Assembly (NCBI GenBank): GCA_903813345.2
Contig: CAIIXF020000008.1
Span: 19,454,822-19,518,821, forward strand
Source of the DNA: Owenia fusiformis
Taxonomy: Eukaryota > Annelida > Polychaeta > Sabellida > Oweniidae
Length of the DNA stretch: 64,000 bases
Direction of reading: 5' to 3'
Shown: one piece after another, positions 34,201 to 44,113 of the stretch
Position numbering within the stretch: position 1 is the stretch's first letter
Layout: each line of letters begins with the position of its first letter
Made by a program: the position numbers and the translations under genes
Notes under the pieces: model-generated
The model's input: only the letters and a program-made list of their open reading frames with translations
Databases searched by the model: none
What the model was told of the DNA's origin: nothing

Positions 34201-34990
34201 CGCTCTTCCTTTAAAATCCTGGATGTTCAAAGTGCGTAATGTGATAACTGATTATGAGGATATATATTGCATGAATGGAAATCAGACTTCCCCGACCCCA
34301 TTATTTCAGACACAAGATTCTAACTTGACCTGTGTTCCAGAAATGATAATTCCATTTCAATTCACTACCACCTTTAATGTTATCACAGGGCTGTTAACTG
34401 CTGTCGTCCTCATATTTCTATCTGCTTCACTTGGATGGTATTTTCGATTTCATATAAGGCTGAAGTTGTTTGTCTGGTTCGGACTACGATTTGACAAAAT
34501 AGAAGAGTCGGATAAGCGATATGACGCTTTTCTGTCGTATACTGGACTTAATGGAGAGTGGGTTCGGGATGAACTTCTGACTAGACTCGAAAACGAAGGT
34601 CACAACCTCTGTCTGCATGAACGAGATTTTGCGGCTGGAGAACCAATCGTTGACAATATCATTGATGCAATAGAAGAAAGCAGACGTACAATCATTGTCC
34701 TTTCAAATCAGTTTCTTCGAGGTGGCTACACTATGTATGAATTCATTAAATCACACGACGACTGGGTCAGAGGTGAACGGGAACCTGTTATTGTGGTTCT
34801 GTATGACCCCATAGGCAGCCTCGATAAAGAGGAATTAGCCAAGTATCCAACTCTTGAAACATACATCTCTACACGAACATATCTCGATAGAAGCAACAAA
34901 TATTTCTGGGAGAGCATCTTGCTTGCTATGCCAAGACGTAAAAGAACAGTCAATAGTGTTCCGAATGAAAGAACCCCCATAATGACGTAA
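31232..34990 (+). CDS. Toll-like receptor, two-cysteine-cluster type, single exon
   Basis: 1252 aa, intronless. A signal peptide (about 1-23) is followed by about 20 leucine-rich repeats of the L-x-x-L-x-L-x-x-N type. An LRR C-cap has CDC at 741-743, and a second cluster CPKECEC (797-803) forms an N-cap. A short second LRR set and another C-cap (NPWDCC) follow, then one membrane span at about 1050-1072 and a cytoplasmic TIR domain from about 1096. This double-cysteine-cluster layout is the protostome or Toll-like type. TIR box 1 is YDAFLSYTG and box 3 is FW at 1225-1226. Box 2 reads RDFAAGEP (1131-1138), so the BB-loop proline expected after RDxx is A1135. The receptor should sense microbial or endogenous ligands and recruit MyD88-type adaptors; ligand unknown. 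The ATG at 31232 gives a good signal peptide. The gene lies inside intron 1 of the OAS-like gene, same strand. ATTAAA overlaps the stop region (34991). Confidence 0.95.
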   Translation: MDRMRGLFFYLAVLTLCYSSVDSKKYIFNRMFVMKWVMLRFTSQEIPQSETVWPVRDKNGNIVMNSDSGDYSSVVDPYYANIDGKTGYIISIAYPYDVEIKWDTNYVHDNTTVLNVLCQTNGGNTQRIPNYITLSKYKNLRHSIIHCYLKNLTRPFLDGLHDLRWLDLSKNNISALDENVFEDLVVLETFDISENPIKVFSKGQFCKMPRLQRLSVNNLNLTVFPREALTRINHNDSCLEHLIELNLSYNQFSEIPPFAFYTTRRLKHLRMENCSITKISTNAFHGLTNLRLLDLQRNKITALHGATFTNLPMINVLALTFNDLVEFSFSMIVDNVYLERFYLGGNNIGNLTGTINANRRLRTISLFDNNIVTIANGTFHSTSIIYLYLTNNNITYIHQSAFKMPNLRYLDLSGNGLVSLRKNMFYEQHALQTLLLSHNKISRISNWSFCGLFLLKKLEVDFNDIEKLPIGLFTEMPKLEVFNISNNKLSAIEGITFKGRSPSLLNVLNFGHNMIRTIDAGAFKWTMYLANLSLHNNMIENVQGELFRHLSQSLQIILLNGNKLSSLPDVVFKGLANLQYLDLSNNTIRKLPGDIFDGCESLRKIFLDKNQLTEFNVSLGSLGNLKYLGISHNRLLDAYQLFKNINDVPSLNKLCLSHNNMTSLGPGPSIRRSSLPALELVDASHNLLTELPSKQFYLSMILSIVNVSFNHIRTLSPLKFRYHWQMPKPVEIHAANNALVCDCTMRWSKKPTSPQPTSVIQNSTALECMIPVLNDSRWYKIRDVPLNRFLCRIEDQCPKECECFGDESHMHLVRFLHVKCTNKGLTRIPIPAVPSITNILDVSQNRFHFLDSRTFSNSTFSTLENLNMTSCGITELRGDEIFLGVNKTKILALNNNLIANLTGNHFKYLYLDELHLAFNVIRSIHRSTFNPFWRLRVLDLRGNQLHSVDTNVFDSLKRLIMAGEAGRNRSDVETTECSIKLSHNPWDCCDALPLKSWMFKVRNVITDYEDIYCMNGNQTSPTPLFQTQDSNLTCVPEMIIPFQFTTTFNVITGLLTAVVLIFLSASLGWYFRFHIRLKLFVWFGLRFDKIEESDKRYDAFLSYTGLNGEWVRDELLTRLENEGHNLCLHERDFAAGEPIVDNIIDAIEESRRTIIVLSNQFLRGGYTMYEFIKSHDDWVRGEREPVIVVLYDPIGSLDKEELAKYPTLETYISTRTYLDRSNKYFWESILLAMPRRKRTVNSVPNERTPIMT

Positions 34991-35049
34991 ATTAAAGATT
35001 AATATGTTTTTGAGTCGTGAACCAAATGCTATTGTCGGGAATCTGGGAT

Positions 35050-35830
35050 ATGTTTTAAAGTCTTAAAGTCTTGTAAGCAATTGTGCGGAATGGACCTACT
35101 GTATATGGTAGTAAATGGACATATCGTATAGTAGTTTAGTTCAACGCCGTCTTAAAATCTTGTACGCAATTGTGGGGAATGGACCTAATGTATATAGCTA
35201 ACAGTAAATGGAACTATTGTATATAGTAGTTTAGTCCAACGCCGTCTTTAAGTCTTGTAAGCAATTGTGAGGAATGGACCTAATGTATATAGCTAGCAGT
35301 GAATGGCCATATTGTTGTATATAGCAGTTTAGTCCAACGTCTGAAAGTCTTATAAGCAATTGTGTGGAATGGACCTCTTGTATATAGCTAAAGTCCATTT
35401 CACTGCTTCATTTCGTTAGTAGAACGGCAAAAATAAGAAATTGGGAGACCATTGTGCAATAATATATGGAAAAGTATATTCATAATGTACATGAATGACA
35501 TTTGTATATCTTGGATTGCTTCTAGTTTGGCTTATAAAGTGTGTGGCCTCTTATATTTGGATGTTTCTCTGCCATGTTATTTTCAATAAGATTAACATGG
35601 CTGAAATTCTTCAAATTACAAGACGGCACAGGCTTATTGCACAAAAGACTAAAAAATCTGAAATAAACAAATGCCATTCATGTACATTATGAATATACTT
35701 TTCCATATATTATTGCACAATGGTCTCCCAATTTCTTATTTTTGCCGTTCTACTGACGAAATGAAGCAGTGAAATGGACTCTAGCAGTAAATGGATCTGA
35801 TTGTGTATAGCAGTTTAGTCTAATAAAATA
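35050..35830. repeat. Tandem repeat of about 90 bp downstream of TLR, split by a MITE
   Basis: Four diverged units (35050-35391) share CTTGTAAGCAATTGTG, GGAATGGACCTA, GTATATAGC and TAGTTTAGTCCAACG. The array resumes after the MITE at 35781 (GCAGTAAATGGATCTGATTG...TAGCAGTTTAGTCTAA), so the insertion split a pre-existing array. It begins about 60 bp past the TLR stop and may lie in its 3' UTR. Confidence 0.75.
35392..35780. mobile_element. 389-bp palindromic MITE with 113-bp arms
   Basis: Arms 35392-35504 and 35668-35780 are almost identical inverted copies (only two or three mismatches, one in TTTCGTTAG against TTTCGTCAG). The ends are AGTCCATTTCACTGC. The flanks suggest a CTA target duplication within the tandem repeat. 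The high arm identity indicates a young insertion or ongoing gene conversion between arms. The 65-aa frame inside is not a gene. Confidence 0.85.
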
Positions 35831-38800
35831 TATCTAATCGAATAGTGGACTGATTTTGTTTTGATCGGTGATATGCAACAGGTTTGAACTTAAGTTGAAT
35901 AAATCTAAAAGTGTCCTGCAAATTATTGATAAAGTGCCCTCCCTGGCCAAAAATTCCTTTCAAAATTATGCAACAGTTCACGGCTTTGGCATTTCTAACA
36001 TGTGATTTTGGACCTGAACTGTCAAATTCGGAATTCTTTTTAAAAACTCACCCTGCTTGGCAAAATTTGTCTTTGGGCTTCAATAACGTGTTATAGAATA
36101 TACACATAGGAAAAGGTAAGGGAAAAGAAATATTGAGCTCAATATAGAAGCCACAGGTCCAAAAACTTGCTTCAATCCTAGGTAACAGCAAAAAACTATC
36201 GATTTTCTATCAACTGCCCATTGGTGTTTGAAAATAATACATTATGTTGTTGGAATCACCATTTTAAGTGTCAATCGAGGTTGTGGACCTGTGACTTTTA
36301 TATTAAAGGGGCAACGAGGACTGTAAAGAGAGAATTCGAACTTTTTATTTTTTCTGAGCTATCAGGTCAAGATTTGGCTTAACATCTTTTTTGACCTATT
36401 TTCTTAAAATGTATGGATAAACTATCAATTTCAGCATTAAGAAGTGTAAATTCAGTTCAATGCTTCTATAAAGGGAGTCCCACTTTTAGCTTTTTGAGAT
36501 CCACTTCGTTTCAAGAGGAGTATCAGCTGAAATAATATTAATCCAGGGGATTTCTTCGTAGATAATAAAAATATATGTTAGTCTTGATGAAATATCCAAA
36601 CTTGAATATATTTTGACACTGGTCGATGATACTGCCTTGGATACGATAACGTGAATTGTGTATTGTAAGTAATCACACGTTTCAGCGTGAACAGGAAATA
36701 TTCCATGAAAGGAAATAGCATGTATTGCTGTCTAAATCAGGATATCTAGCACTGCAACAGATTATAAACTCCCGTAACGTACGTCACCTTGTAACAGAAA
36801 TCAGTTACCGTGTCACTGGCGAACGAAAATTCAATTTGTTCACGGCGTTTACGCGCGATATAGGAACAACTTATCATGTTTTAGAGTTTCAATGTCACTC
36901 AAGCTTGCCGTGGTCCGAATATCCCCTGACACTGACCAGTACACGGGAATTAGTGTCGATTTCGATATTTTTAATTGAATTAAACGGTAAATGTGAATTA
37001 CGGTTGAACTAATTGTGCTACCATCTTGAAAAATGTATTTCACCAGCTAACTTTTCATCCATACCCATGTTATCATGTTATCATGATATTGATGTGCTTG
37101 AAAAATCAATTCCGGATATAAGCACCCTAATGCGGGAGATGTGCCATATCTTGAAATGTTTTTTCTGTTGATGTAATACAGTTTTCACAACTTATAGATA
37201 ATTGGTTGATCTATGTATACCAAATTCCATGCAAATTGGGTGAAAGTAAGCATGCCTATAAGATTTTGTCCATTACTTTTGAATCACCCCTCGTACATGA
37301 CGTCACAGCTTTCTTTTCCGTAACTTTATTGGCACCTCAGACCCCGTCCATAACTATTAACGGAGGATTTTTCATTCCACTGCGTAATTATTACAGTTCA
37401 ACTACCTGCTATACCTTAATGACGGCTGTTTGCATCAAGGGTGGTAGATGCGTCCAAACGCCTAAGATAACGTTTCCATACTTGCGCTTGGAAATCCATG
37501 TGAGACACCGTGATGGACAAAATCGGGCTGGCCTTACAACGTGAAACGGGGATCGAAAGGACAAAAGTAGTAAAATCTCTGCGATCTACATTTGCGTACC
37601 TACATGGGGACGAAAAATATGATGCAACCTGCAAGTCGTTTTACTAGTTTTGTACATGGTGTCATCTTGAAAATGCCAGCATTCTTGAGAGGCCACGGAA
37701 TCATGATTTTCTAGGCAAGAAACGTATTTATCATTGGGAAGATTATTTTGTCATATTCAATCTCCTTGATACCAGCAGTGATTACAGTATAATAAAATAA
37801 TTCGTGGACTAAGACGTTATAATGGCATGGCGACGAAATATTTTCTCAGATTGACAGAATTACGTATAGTTATTATTTTATTTAAAAATATCCCCGAGTT
37901 AGAGCTACTTTTAGGGCAAAATCCGGCCTAACATACATTTTTATATTAGTAACATGTGTTTAATGAAATCCAAATCAAGAGAAATCGAATATTGAGCTAC
38001 CTTTAAGGGCAAATCCTAATTTTAAAGAACATATTTTTAAAACAAACTTTTTGAGGGGCAAATTCTCCTAATTTATTGAGATAGACAAATAGCGTTCATT
38101 CAAGGATATGTAAAATTCTGAAACATGCAATTCCCACACTTTAATACTGAGCTACGATTATATTTGAAAAAAATCCAAACAAAAGATTTTTACTTTTATT
38201 GACTACAAATATTGACTAAAGATCTAGAGGAGTGTTCATAATGACCTTTTGATTTACAGTTTGTTACTGAATAGAAGCCTCTAATAGCAAATATTTTTGA
38301 AGAATTTTATTTTTATCATGGCGGACAATAAAACTAAGTCTCAATGACTTTGAAAACAAGAATACTCTGAATTGGTAATGACGATAGAATTGACAATGAA
38401 ATGACAGGTATTGTAAAAAATGAAACAGAGGCTGAAAATCCAAAAGACCAAATTGAAATAACAATGTTTCTTTCAACTTGCAATTGCCTTGCAACAAAGA
38501 ATACCTAGTGCTAAAAGAACCTATTGAAACGGTCGGTTACCCCCCTCTCACACCAAACTAGTGCTTACCCGTCCCGTGGGAAATGTGACTGGGGTGTTAG
38601 TCTAGAAGGTCATCATGACCTGATTACTGAACGGTATGGTCGCCATCGAATTTTGAATCGATTCAAAATTCTAAATCACATTCCCCGTCCGGGAAAGTCC
38701 ATGAATTTCGTAAACAGACCGTAGGACGTTGTAGCTACGTTCATTCCATTCGCACACAGTTTAAAACCAGTTTTGAAGAACGCAGTGGCAACTTGCTTGG

Positions 38801-39070
38801 TGTGATAGATATATTTTGCTAATTCTTTGAAAAATACGTTCTTAATCAGTTCGACTCGTTGTTAAAACGTCCCTAGTAGGATTGAAGTACGACGGTTCCG
38901 TTCGTAGTACGTCCAGCTCGTCGTTAGTAGGTTGTCACTCGTTCTAATTGTAGAACGTGACAGCCAAGAGAACATTTTGAGCATGTTCTAAGTTCTAGAG
39001 GACCTATATTTTATGAAGCAGTACATATGAATACACACTGTGCAGATTATACATAGTTATTGCTAAATGC
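35831..39070. other. Gene-free part of the OAS-like intron 1
   Basis: No exon could be supported. Around 36945-36990 GTGTCGATTTCGATATTTT and AATTGAATTAAAC match the palindromic element at 46.96-47.41 kb, so a diverged member or fragment lies here. Around 37880-38080 there is a loose repetition of GAGCTAC and GGGCAAA. Near 38540-38600 CTCACACCAAACTAGT resembles sequence at 3410-3430, a probable dispersed-repeat fragment. Confidence 0.45.
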
Positions 39071-39076
39071 TTGTCA

Positions 39077-39350
39077 TATGACTTGTGGCAAACCTACCAT
39101 TTCCCATTGGATTACATGGGAATGACGATTTTCAAAAATTCATCGAATTTATCATCAATTTTCGACCTATTGTTATTGAGGAAAAAATTGAGAAAATTTG
39201 GAGGTATTGGAAATAAAGTCAAGTTACGTTTCCGGCATTAATATTATAATTTATTTCATCTCCGGTTAAGTAAATAAAAATTCAAATGTAAAGAGGCTTT
39301 GACACGTAGTTCAATGGGGGAGCTAGGGTTGCCAAACTTATGGAGGGAGT
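39077..39350. repeat. Dispersed repeat, copy of 2.2-2.8 kb in inverse orientation
   Basis: Matches 2196-2460 in reverse complement over most of its length, and its left end also matches 2770-2825 directly (ACCATTTCCCATTGGAT). Beyond about 39350 the sequence changes to short TTTGGTATGACATTGG-like repeats up to about 39490. Confidence 0.6.
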
Positions 39351-39495
39351 GTATATATGGATATTTGGTATGACATTGGTCCTCTATTTGGACATTTGGT
39401 ATGGCATTGGTCTTATACAATAGTATTAAGACATTTGGAATGGCTTTGGGCGTTATTTTGGTTGGTATGGGGATGCATTGAAAGGATGGGTATCG
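39351..39495. repeat. Degenerate short tandem repeat (TTTGGTATG-ATTGG)
   Basis: Four to five loose copies of a 25-40 bp unit containing GGACATTTGGTATGGCATTGG or TTTGGAATGGCTTTGG. It adjoins the dispersed repeat and may be its internal or terminal array. Confidence 0.45.
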
Positions 39496-39768
39496 ATATG
39501 GTGAACTTTTTGAACGTACGTTTCTCTTAAACCAGTCATCAAACAATTCTTAAATTTTACACATTGTCAATTTAATGGTCATCTTTTGAATGGTAACAAT
39601 ATAATTTCGAATCAATATAATATATACCTTTCTGTATGTTGTTTTAGAAAACACATCAGACACTTCTTTTGTTCTTAGTATCATACGTTCGGAATGAAAT
39701 GAAACATCTACCCGAACCTCATTGGAAGAAATTGACGCAACGTGTATAGGTCTCTCAATATTGTAATT

Positions 39769-40620
39769 CACCCTATGCAGACAGAGTCTGTGGGAAATAT
39801 TGGGTGCGGAGCAAATGAGCGGAGAGTGCGGAGCTAACGGTCATTTTTGAATTTAAATTTGGGATATTTCTGAAACTAAGCCGTTTTGGGACTTCAAATA
39901 TACCAAGATATGTGTATTTGACACCAAATATCAATACAATTGTGAAAATAGTAGCGCAATTCATTCTATAGCGACGCAGTGTGCCTTAAACCTTTCCCAG
40001 ATCTATATACTTTGAAATTATCCTTTTTAATACTGAGTCCCCAGCATTCATAAAAAATGGTGTTCAAGGTACACTATCTATACAAATTATTTTTGCATCT
40101 TGGAAGCCAGGCAGTATCTGTGTGATTTTATAAAAATTCGGAAATGTTTTTCAGATATGAGCCCCCTCTAAATATTGGGTGCGGAGGAGCTCCATAAACG
40201 TACCTCCGCACCCAATATTTAGAGGGGGCTCATATCTGAAGAACATTTCCGAATTTTTATAAAATCACACAGATACTGCCTGGCTTCCAAGATGCAAAAA
40301 TAATTTGCATGGGTAGTGTATCTTGAACACCATTATTTATGAATGCTGGGGACGCAGTATTAAAAGGATAGTCTCAAAATATATAGGTCTGGGAAATGTT
40401 TAAGGCATACTGCGTCGCCATAAAATGAATTGCACTACTATTTTCACAATTTTGTTGATATTTGGTGTCAAATACACATTTCTTGGTATATTTGAAGTCC
40501 CAAAACGGCTTAGTTTCAGAAATATCCCAATTTTAAATTCAAAAATGACCGTTAGCTCCGCACCCTCCGCTCATTTGCGCCGCATCCAATATTTCCCACA
40601 GGCTCTGTCTGCATAGGGTG
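39769..40620. mobile_element. 852-bp near-perfect palindrome (foldback element)
   Basis: The arms are 39769-40187 and 40203-40620, about 418 bp each, separated by only 15 bp. By eye they are more than 90 percent identical. The termini read CACCCTATGCAGACAGAG and are flanked by TAATT on both sides (39764-39768 and 40621-40625), a likely 5-bp target duplication. The inner ends read GGGTGCGGAGG / CCTCCGCACCC. Matching 63-codon frames occur at mirrored positions in the two arms, but they lack any signature and follow from the symmetry. The element lies in intron 1 of the OAS-like gene, so the primary transcript could fold into a dsRNA of about 400 bp. Confidence 0.9.
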
Positions 40621-40625
40621 TAATT

Positions 40626-42915
40626 GTACAAAGGAAAATGTGGTTGATTCAAAAAAGTATCTTGTTGATGAAATAAAACATTAATCTTAATTTTCATCTA
40701 TTTTGGTTTTTTTTGTTTTGAATACTTTTTCTTAAATCAAGCAAAATTTCCTTTGTATATAATATTGAGATGTCTAAGAAAATGTTGTATATGCAATTTT
40801 GTTCCAACAAGCTTCAGAAAGATATTTTAATGGTAGAACGGAACAAAAAACAATTGCACTAAAAAACAAAAAATGTTAACAAAAACAGTTACATGAAAAT
40901 ATATGTAAATTAATATTATTTTCGCATTAAATTGGTGTCAATCAGTCAACATTACATAAAGAGCCGTGTTTTTTAAAGTTGACGAAACAGATTCAGTCAA
41001 AAATCCCCGTACCCGGGCACATATCAAATTCCTCACCCCCGGGAAGAAAATCTTCGTCAAATCCCTACCCCTGGAGGCGATATTGTGTATCAAATATCTT
41101 ACCCTCCCCTCGTTGGGAATGCGTGCATAACAAGATACAATAAGGTATAAATAACAGAGGGATTTTAACAATGATATGATGAAAATAGTGTGATATAATT
41201 AGGCCTGTAACATAGACAGGGATCACATACGTCAGAATCACCCAGTAACGGATCTATCTCATACTTGAAATGTTACGCAGATCAGTACTTTTTACACGAC
41301 GTTTCGTCGAAATCATTGTATCATAATCTTTTACATTGTCAATACCTTCAATTTGTTAAAGTCATTTAAACTATTTTGTTTCATTTGTATTTTGCAGTTT
41401 CCAATCCATTTTGTCAGTTTGTTTTTTTAGGATCGTCATTTATCTTAGATACGGGTACATTTCCTGCCTGAATTGCGTCACTACTGTGTTTAATGAAGAG
41501 ATGTAATTCTCTTCACAAGAGTAATTACCGGTTTAATACCTGAATTGCCATTTCCTTAGCGATTCAATTAAATTGACATTAACCACGAAGCAGAGTGATT
41601 CAATTATTATGATATAGCTAACTTTAATGAGTCTTATACTACAATTGATCAACATTCCTATATTGGAAAGATTTATTAATTGCTGAATTATTTAGATATG
41701 CTATCGTGTTACCATCAGCTGATCAGTTTCAAATCTCGTTGTATCACGGGGGAAATCATTTAAATATGTAGATACACCAGGGATGATTAAAATGACATAA
41801 TTTTTCCTTTATATTTTCCTATACCAGAGAATTACCAGAAAAGCAGACATGTCCAGATTTTTTATGTCTCTTCGATATATCATTTACTTCTGTTAACGTA
41901 CATTTTCCTCGTGTGAAACCGGTTAGGTACACATGAACATAGTTAGGCAAAAATATATGATAAATTGGAGATTCGTGTAAATTTCAAACGAGAGCTCGAA
42001 ATTTTAAAATATTTCCTAGTAAAGCGCTTCAGATGATTTGGTCTGGCGCTTTATTTCAAAAAATAATACAAACGGAGACGCAGGGTTTTGAAATAATAGT
42101 ATGCATAACTGCACCGTTTTAAATGACTTCGGATTCGTATTGGATCAGTACTGGATTCCTTCTTAATTCCTGCGAAAGAATGATTGAATAAGCCCTGCCA
42201 TGGGGTCGTTAACTTTGTCTAAGATAAAAAACGCTCCTAAATTAGGAATGTATTCAAAACCCTTCGACCTCCGACCTGCACATACGACGTTCGACCTGCA
42301 ACCAATTAGGTGTCCAGAAATAAGAAATAAATTGCGCGAAATCCTTGATAAATGTCTTTGGAGTATGTCATGATATACATGTTCAGGCGCTTTACCAAAA
42401 TTAGGCGTCCCCATCCTGGGTTGATAGGTATATTAGATAAATAGATAATAGTCTATCTGTACTTGGATGAAGAAATAAGTCACATAATTTGAATTACTGT
42501 GCTCATCATGACGTCACGCGTTATACAAATTCTGTAATTTTGTTCGTAAGAGAAATAAATAAGTATTCTTTTAGTCATACCTTACAACGCCTACACATTG
42601 TACACAATAACGCGACAAAACGTTTCGCATTACAGTTTTATTTAATTGCCCTTAGCAAAGTATTTTTATTTTTTCATTTTCATTTCTTGTTAGTTATTTT
42701 AAACTTAAAATTTAAAGTAAAAATTGACCTTTGATTTGTTTTCAAATATTTCAATTTTACGATGTAACGCTGTGATTTCGCAAAAGCGGCAGAATAAAGG
42801 TTTATTCACACGTACGTGTTTTAGAGGTCGGCTTGTCATCTTTTTCGTAGCTATTTTATATAAGGCTTGGTGATATTAATAAAGGCCCCATGTAAAGCTT
42901 CAACCCCTGATCATT
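40626..42915. other. Gene-free part of the OAS-like intron 1
   Basis: AT-rich. Around 41000-41110 there is a C-rich patch with loosely repeated CAAATTCCTCACCCCC / CAAATCCCTACCCC / CAAATATCTTACCCTCCCC, a probable degenerate repeat. An 83-aa minus-strand frame at 42163-42414 and an 81-aa frame at 42489-42734 show no motif or splice support. Confidence 0.45.
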
Positions 42916-42919
42916 TTAA

Positions 42920-43273
42920 GGATGTTCCCTGGTCAGATAGGAAAATATTCAATAGTATTTAACTTTTTCTCAAAAATGGTTTTCTGGGATTCTCACGGGC
43001 AACAAAGAATATTAAAACTTTAAAAACCATATGTTAGTGTGCTTTTTTCTGAGCAAGAGGCCTCTAAAGTGTCAATATTTGACAAAAGTGGGCGTGGCAC
43101 TTTCTCATTGAAACCCATGTTAAAAATCAGGTTTTCACCCCAAAACACACTTTTGAATATTTAACTTTTTCTTAAACTCACAGAAACACTTAGTTATGCT
43201 ATGTACTTCACATTTTGAAAAGAAAAATTAGGGGTTGGTGTTCATCGTTTTCAACTTCGTCCAGGGAACATCC
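42920..43273. mobile_element. 354-bp TTAA-flanked MITE (piggyBac-type?)
   Basis: The inverted ends GGATGTTCCCTGG are bordered on both sides by TTAA (42916-42919 and 43274-43277), the target preference of piggyBac and some Kolobok elements. The subterminal parts are weakly repeated (TATTTAACTTTTTCT in both halves). No transposase frame. Confidence 0.75.
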
Positions 43274-43277
43274 TTAA

Positions 43278-44113
43278 AACTTTTGGTCGGTCCTTTCAGC
43301 TTAGCCGAATAGACTAGGTGCGAGTAGAAATAATCTTGATTTACGTCATTAAATATTCAAAGTTCAGTCAAAGTGATCTCATATTTGAAATCTGCATGTA
43401 AAAGTGCATCTAGAAATATGGTTTCGAAAATTGTCTATCAACTTTGAAAATTTAATTTTTTTAAAAATGTGACTTCTTGTTCGGGTTGATTCCCCATAGA
43501 CCCCATGTTACAAAATCACAAAAAGTGAATTATCATCTCTTGTATTGGACAGATAACATTTTCTTTTCCTGAACATATTTTAATTTGCATAACTATTAGA
43601 TACATAAGGGTTATATGAAAATTGAACCACGCAAATAGATGCAATTTAAGTTAAAGGGAACTTTCTACTATACCCGCCATGCTATCTGACCCGAACGAGC
43701 CACCTGGTGGTGAAACTGGTAACTGCCTACTCGCATCTGCGTTATTCTGTTAGGTTGATCGAGGAAGATAATTGTGGATCATGTAATGTTTTACATTGAT
43801 AGATTAAATCCTCTTTAGAAAATGCTGGCTGAAGATTTTTAGATTAAAGTCAGGCATGTCTACCTAGAAATCTCAAGAATGGAGTGCTTTATTGTCTGTA
43901 TCTCGAGGGTAGTATTCGAAAAGGTCGATATTATTTAGATCAATAAGTAAAAAATGACCTGTTCTCTAGTTGACACACAAAAATGAATTTAACGTAACCT
44001 TTTTTCTGGAATTCTGTCATTGGATTTTGAATTTCCTACTTCTCTAAAAATCACACTGGATTTTCCAGATTTTAAATTTCTATCTGCCATAAATTGTGTA
44101 TCTCTATTTTCAG
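43278..44113. other. End of the OAS-like intron 1
   Basis: No exon-1-like OAS sequence is visible between the TTAA element and the exon 2 acceptor. The acceptor is a good tract, CTCTATTTTCAG ending at 44113. Confidence 0.5.

Noticed and set aside
39773-40616. Mirror-image 63-aa frames as a duplicated small gene
   Set aside because: They occupy the same place in the two arms of the 852-bp palindrome, so one sequence is simply read from both ends. No motif, splice site or signal supports a protein.
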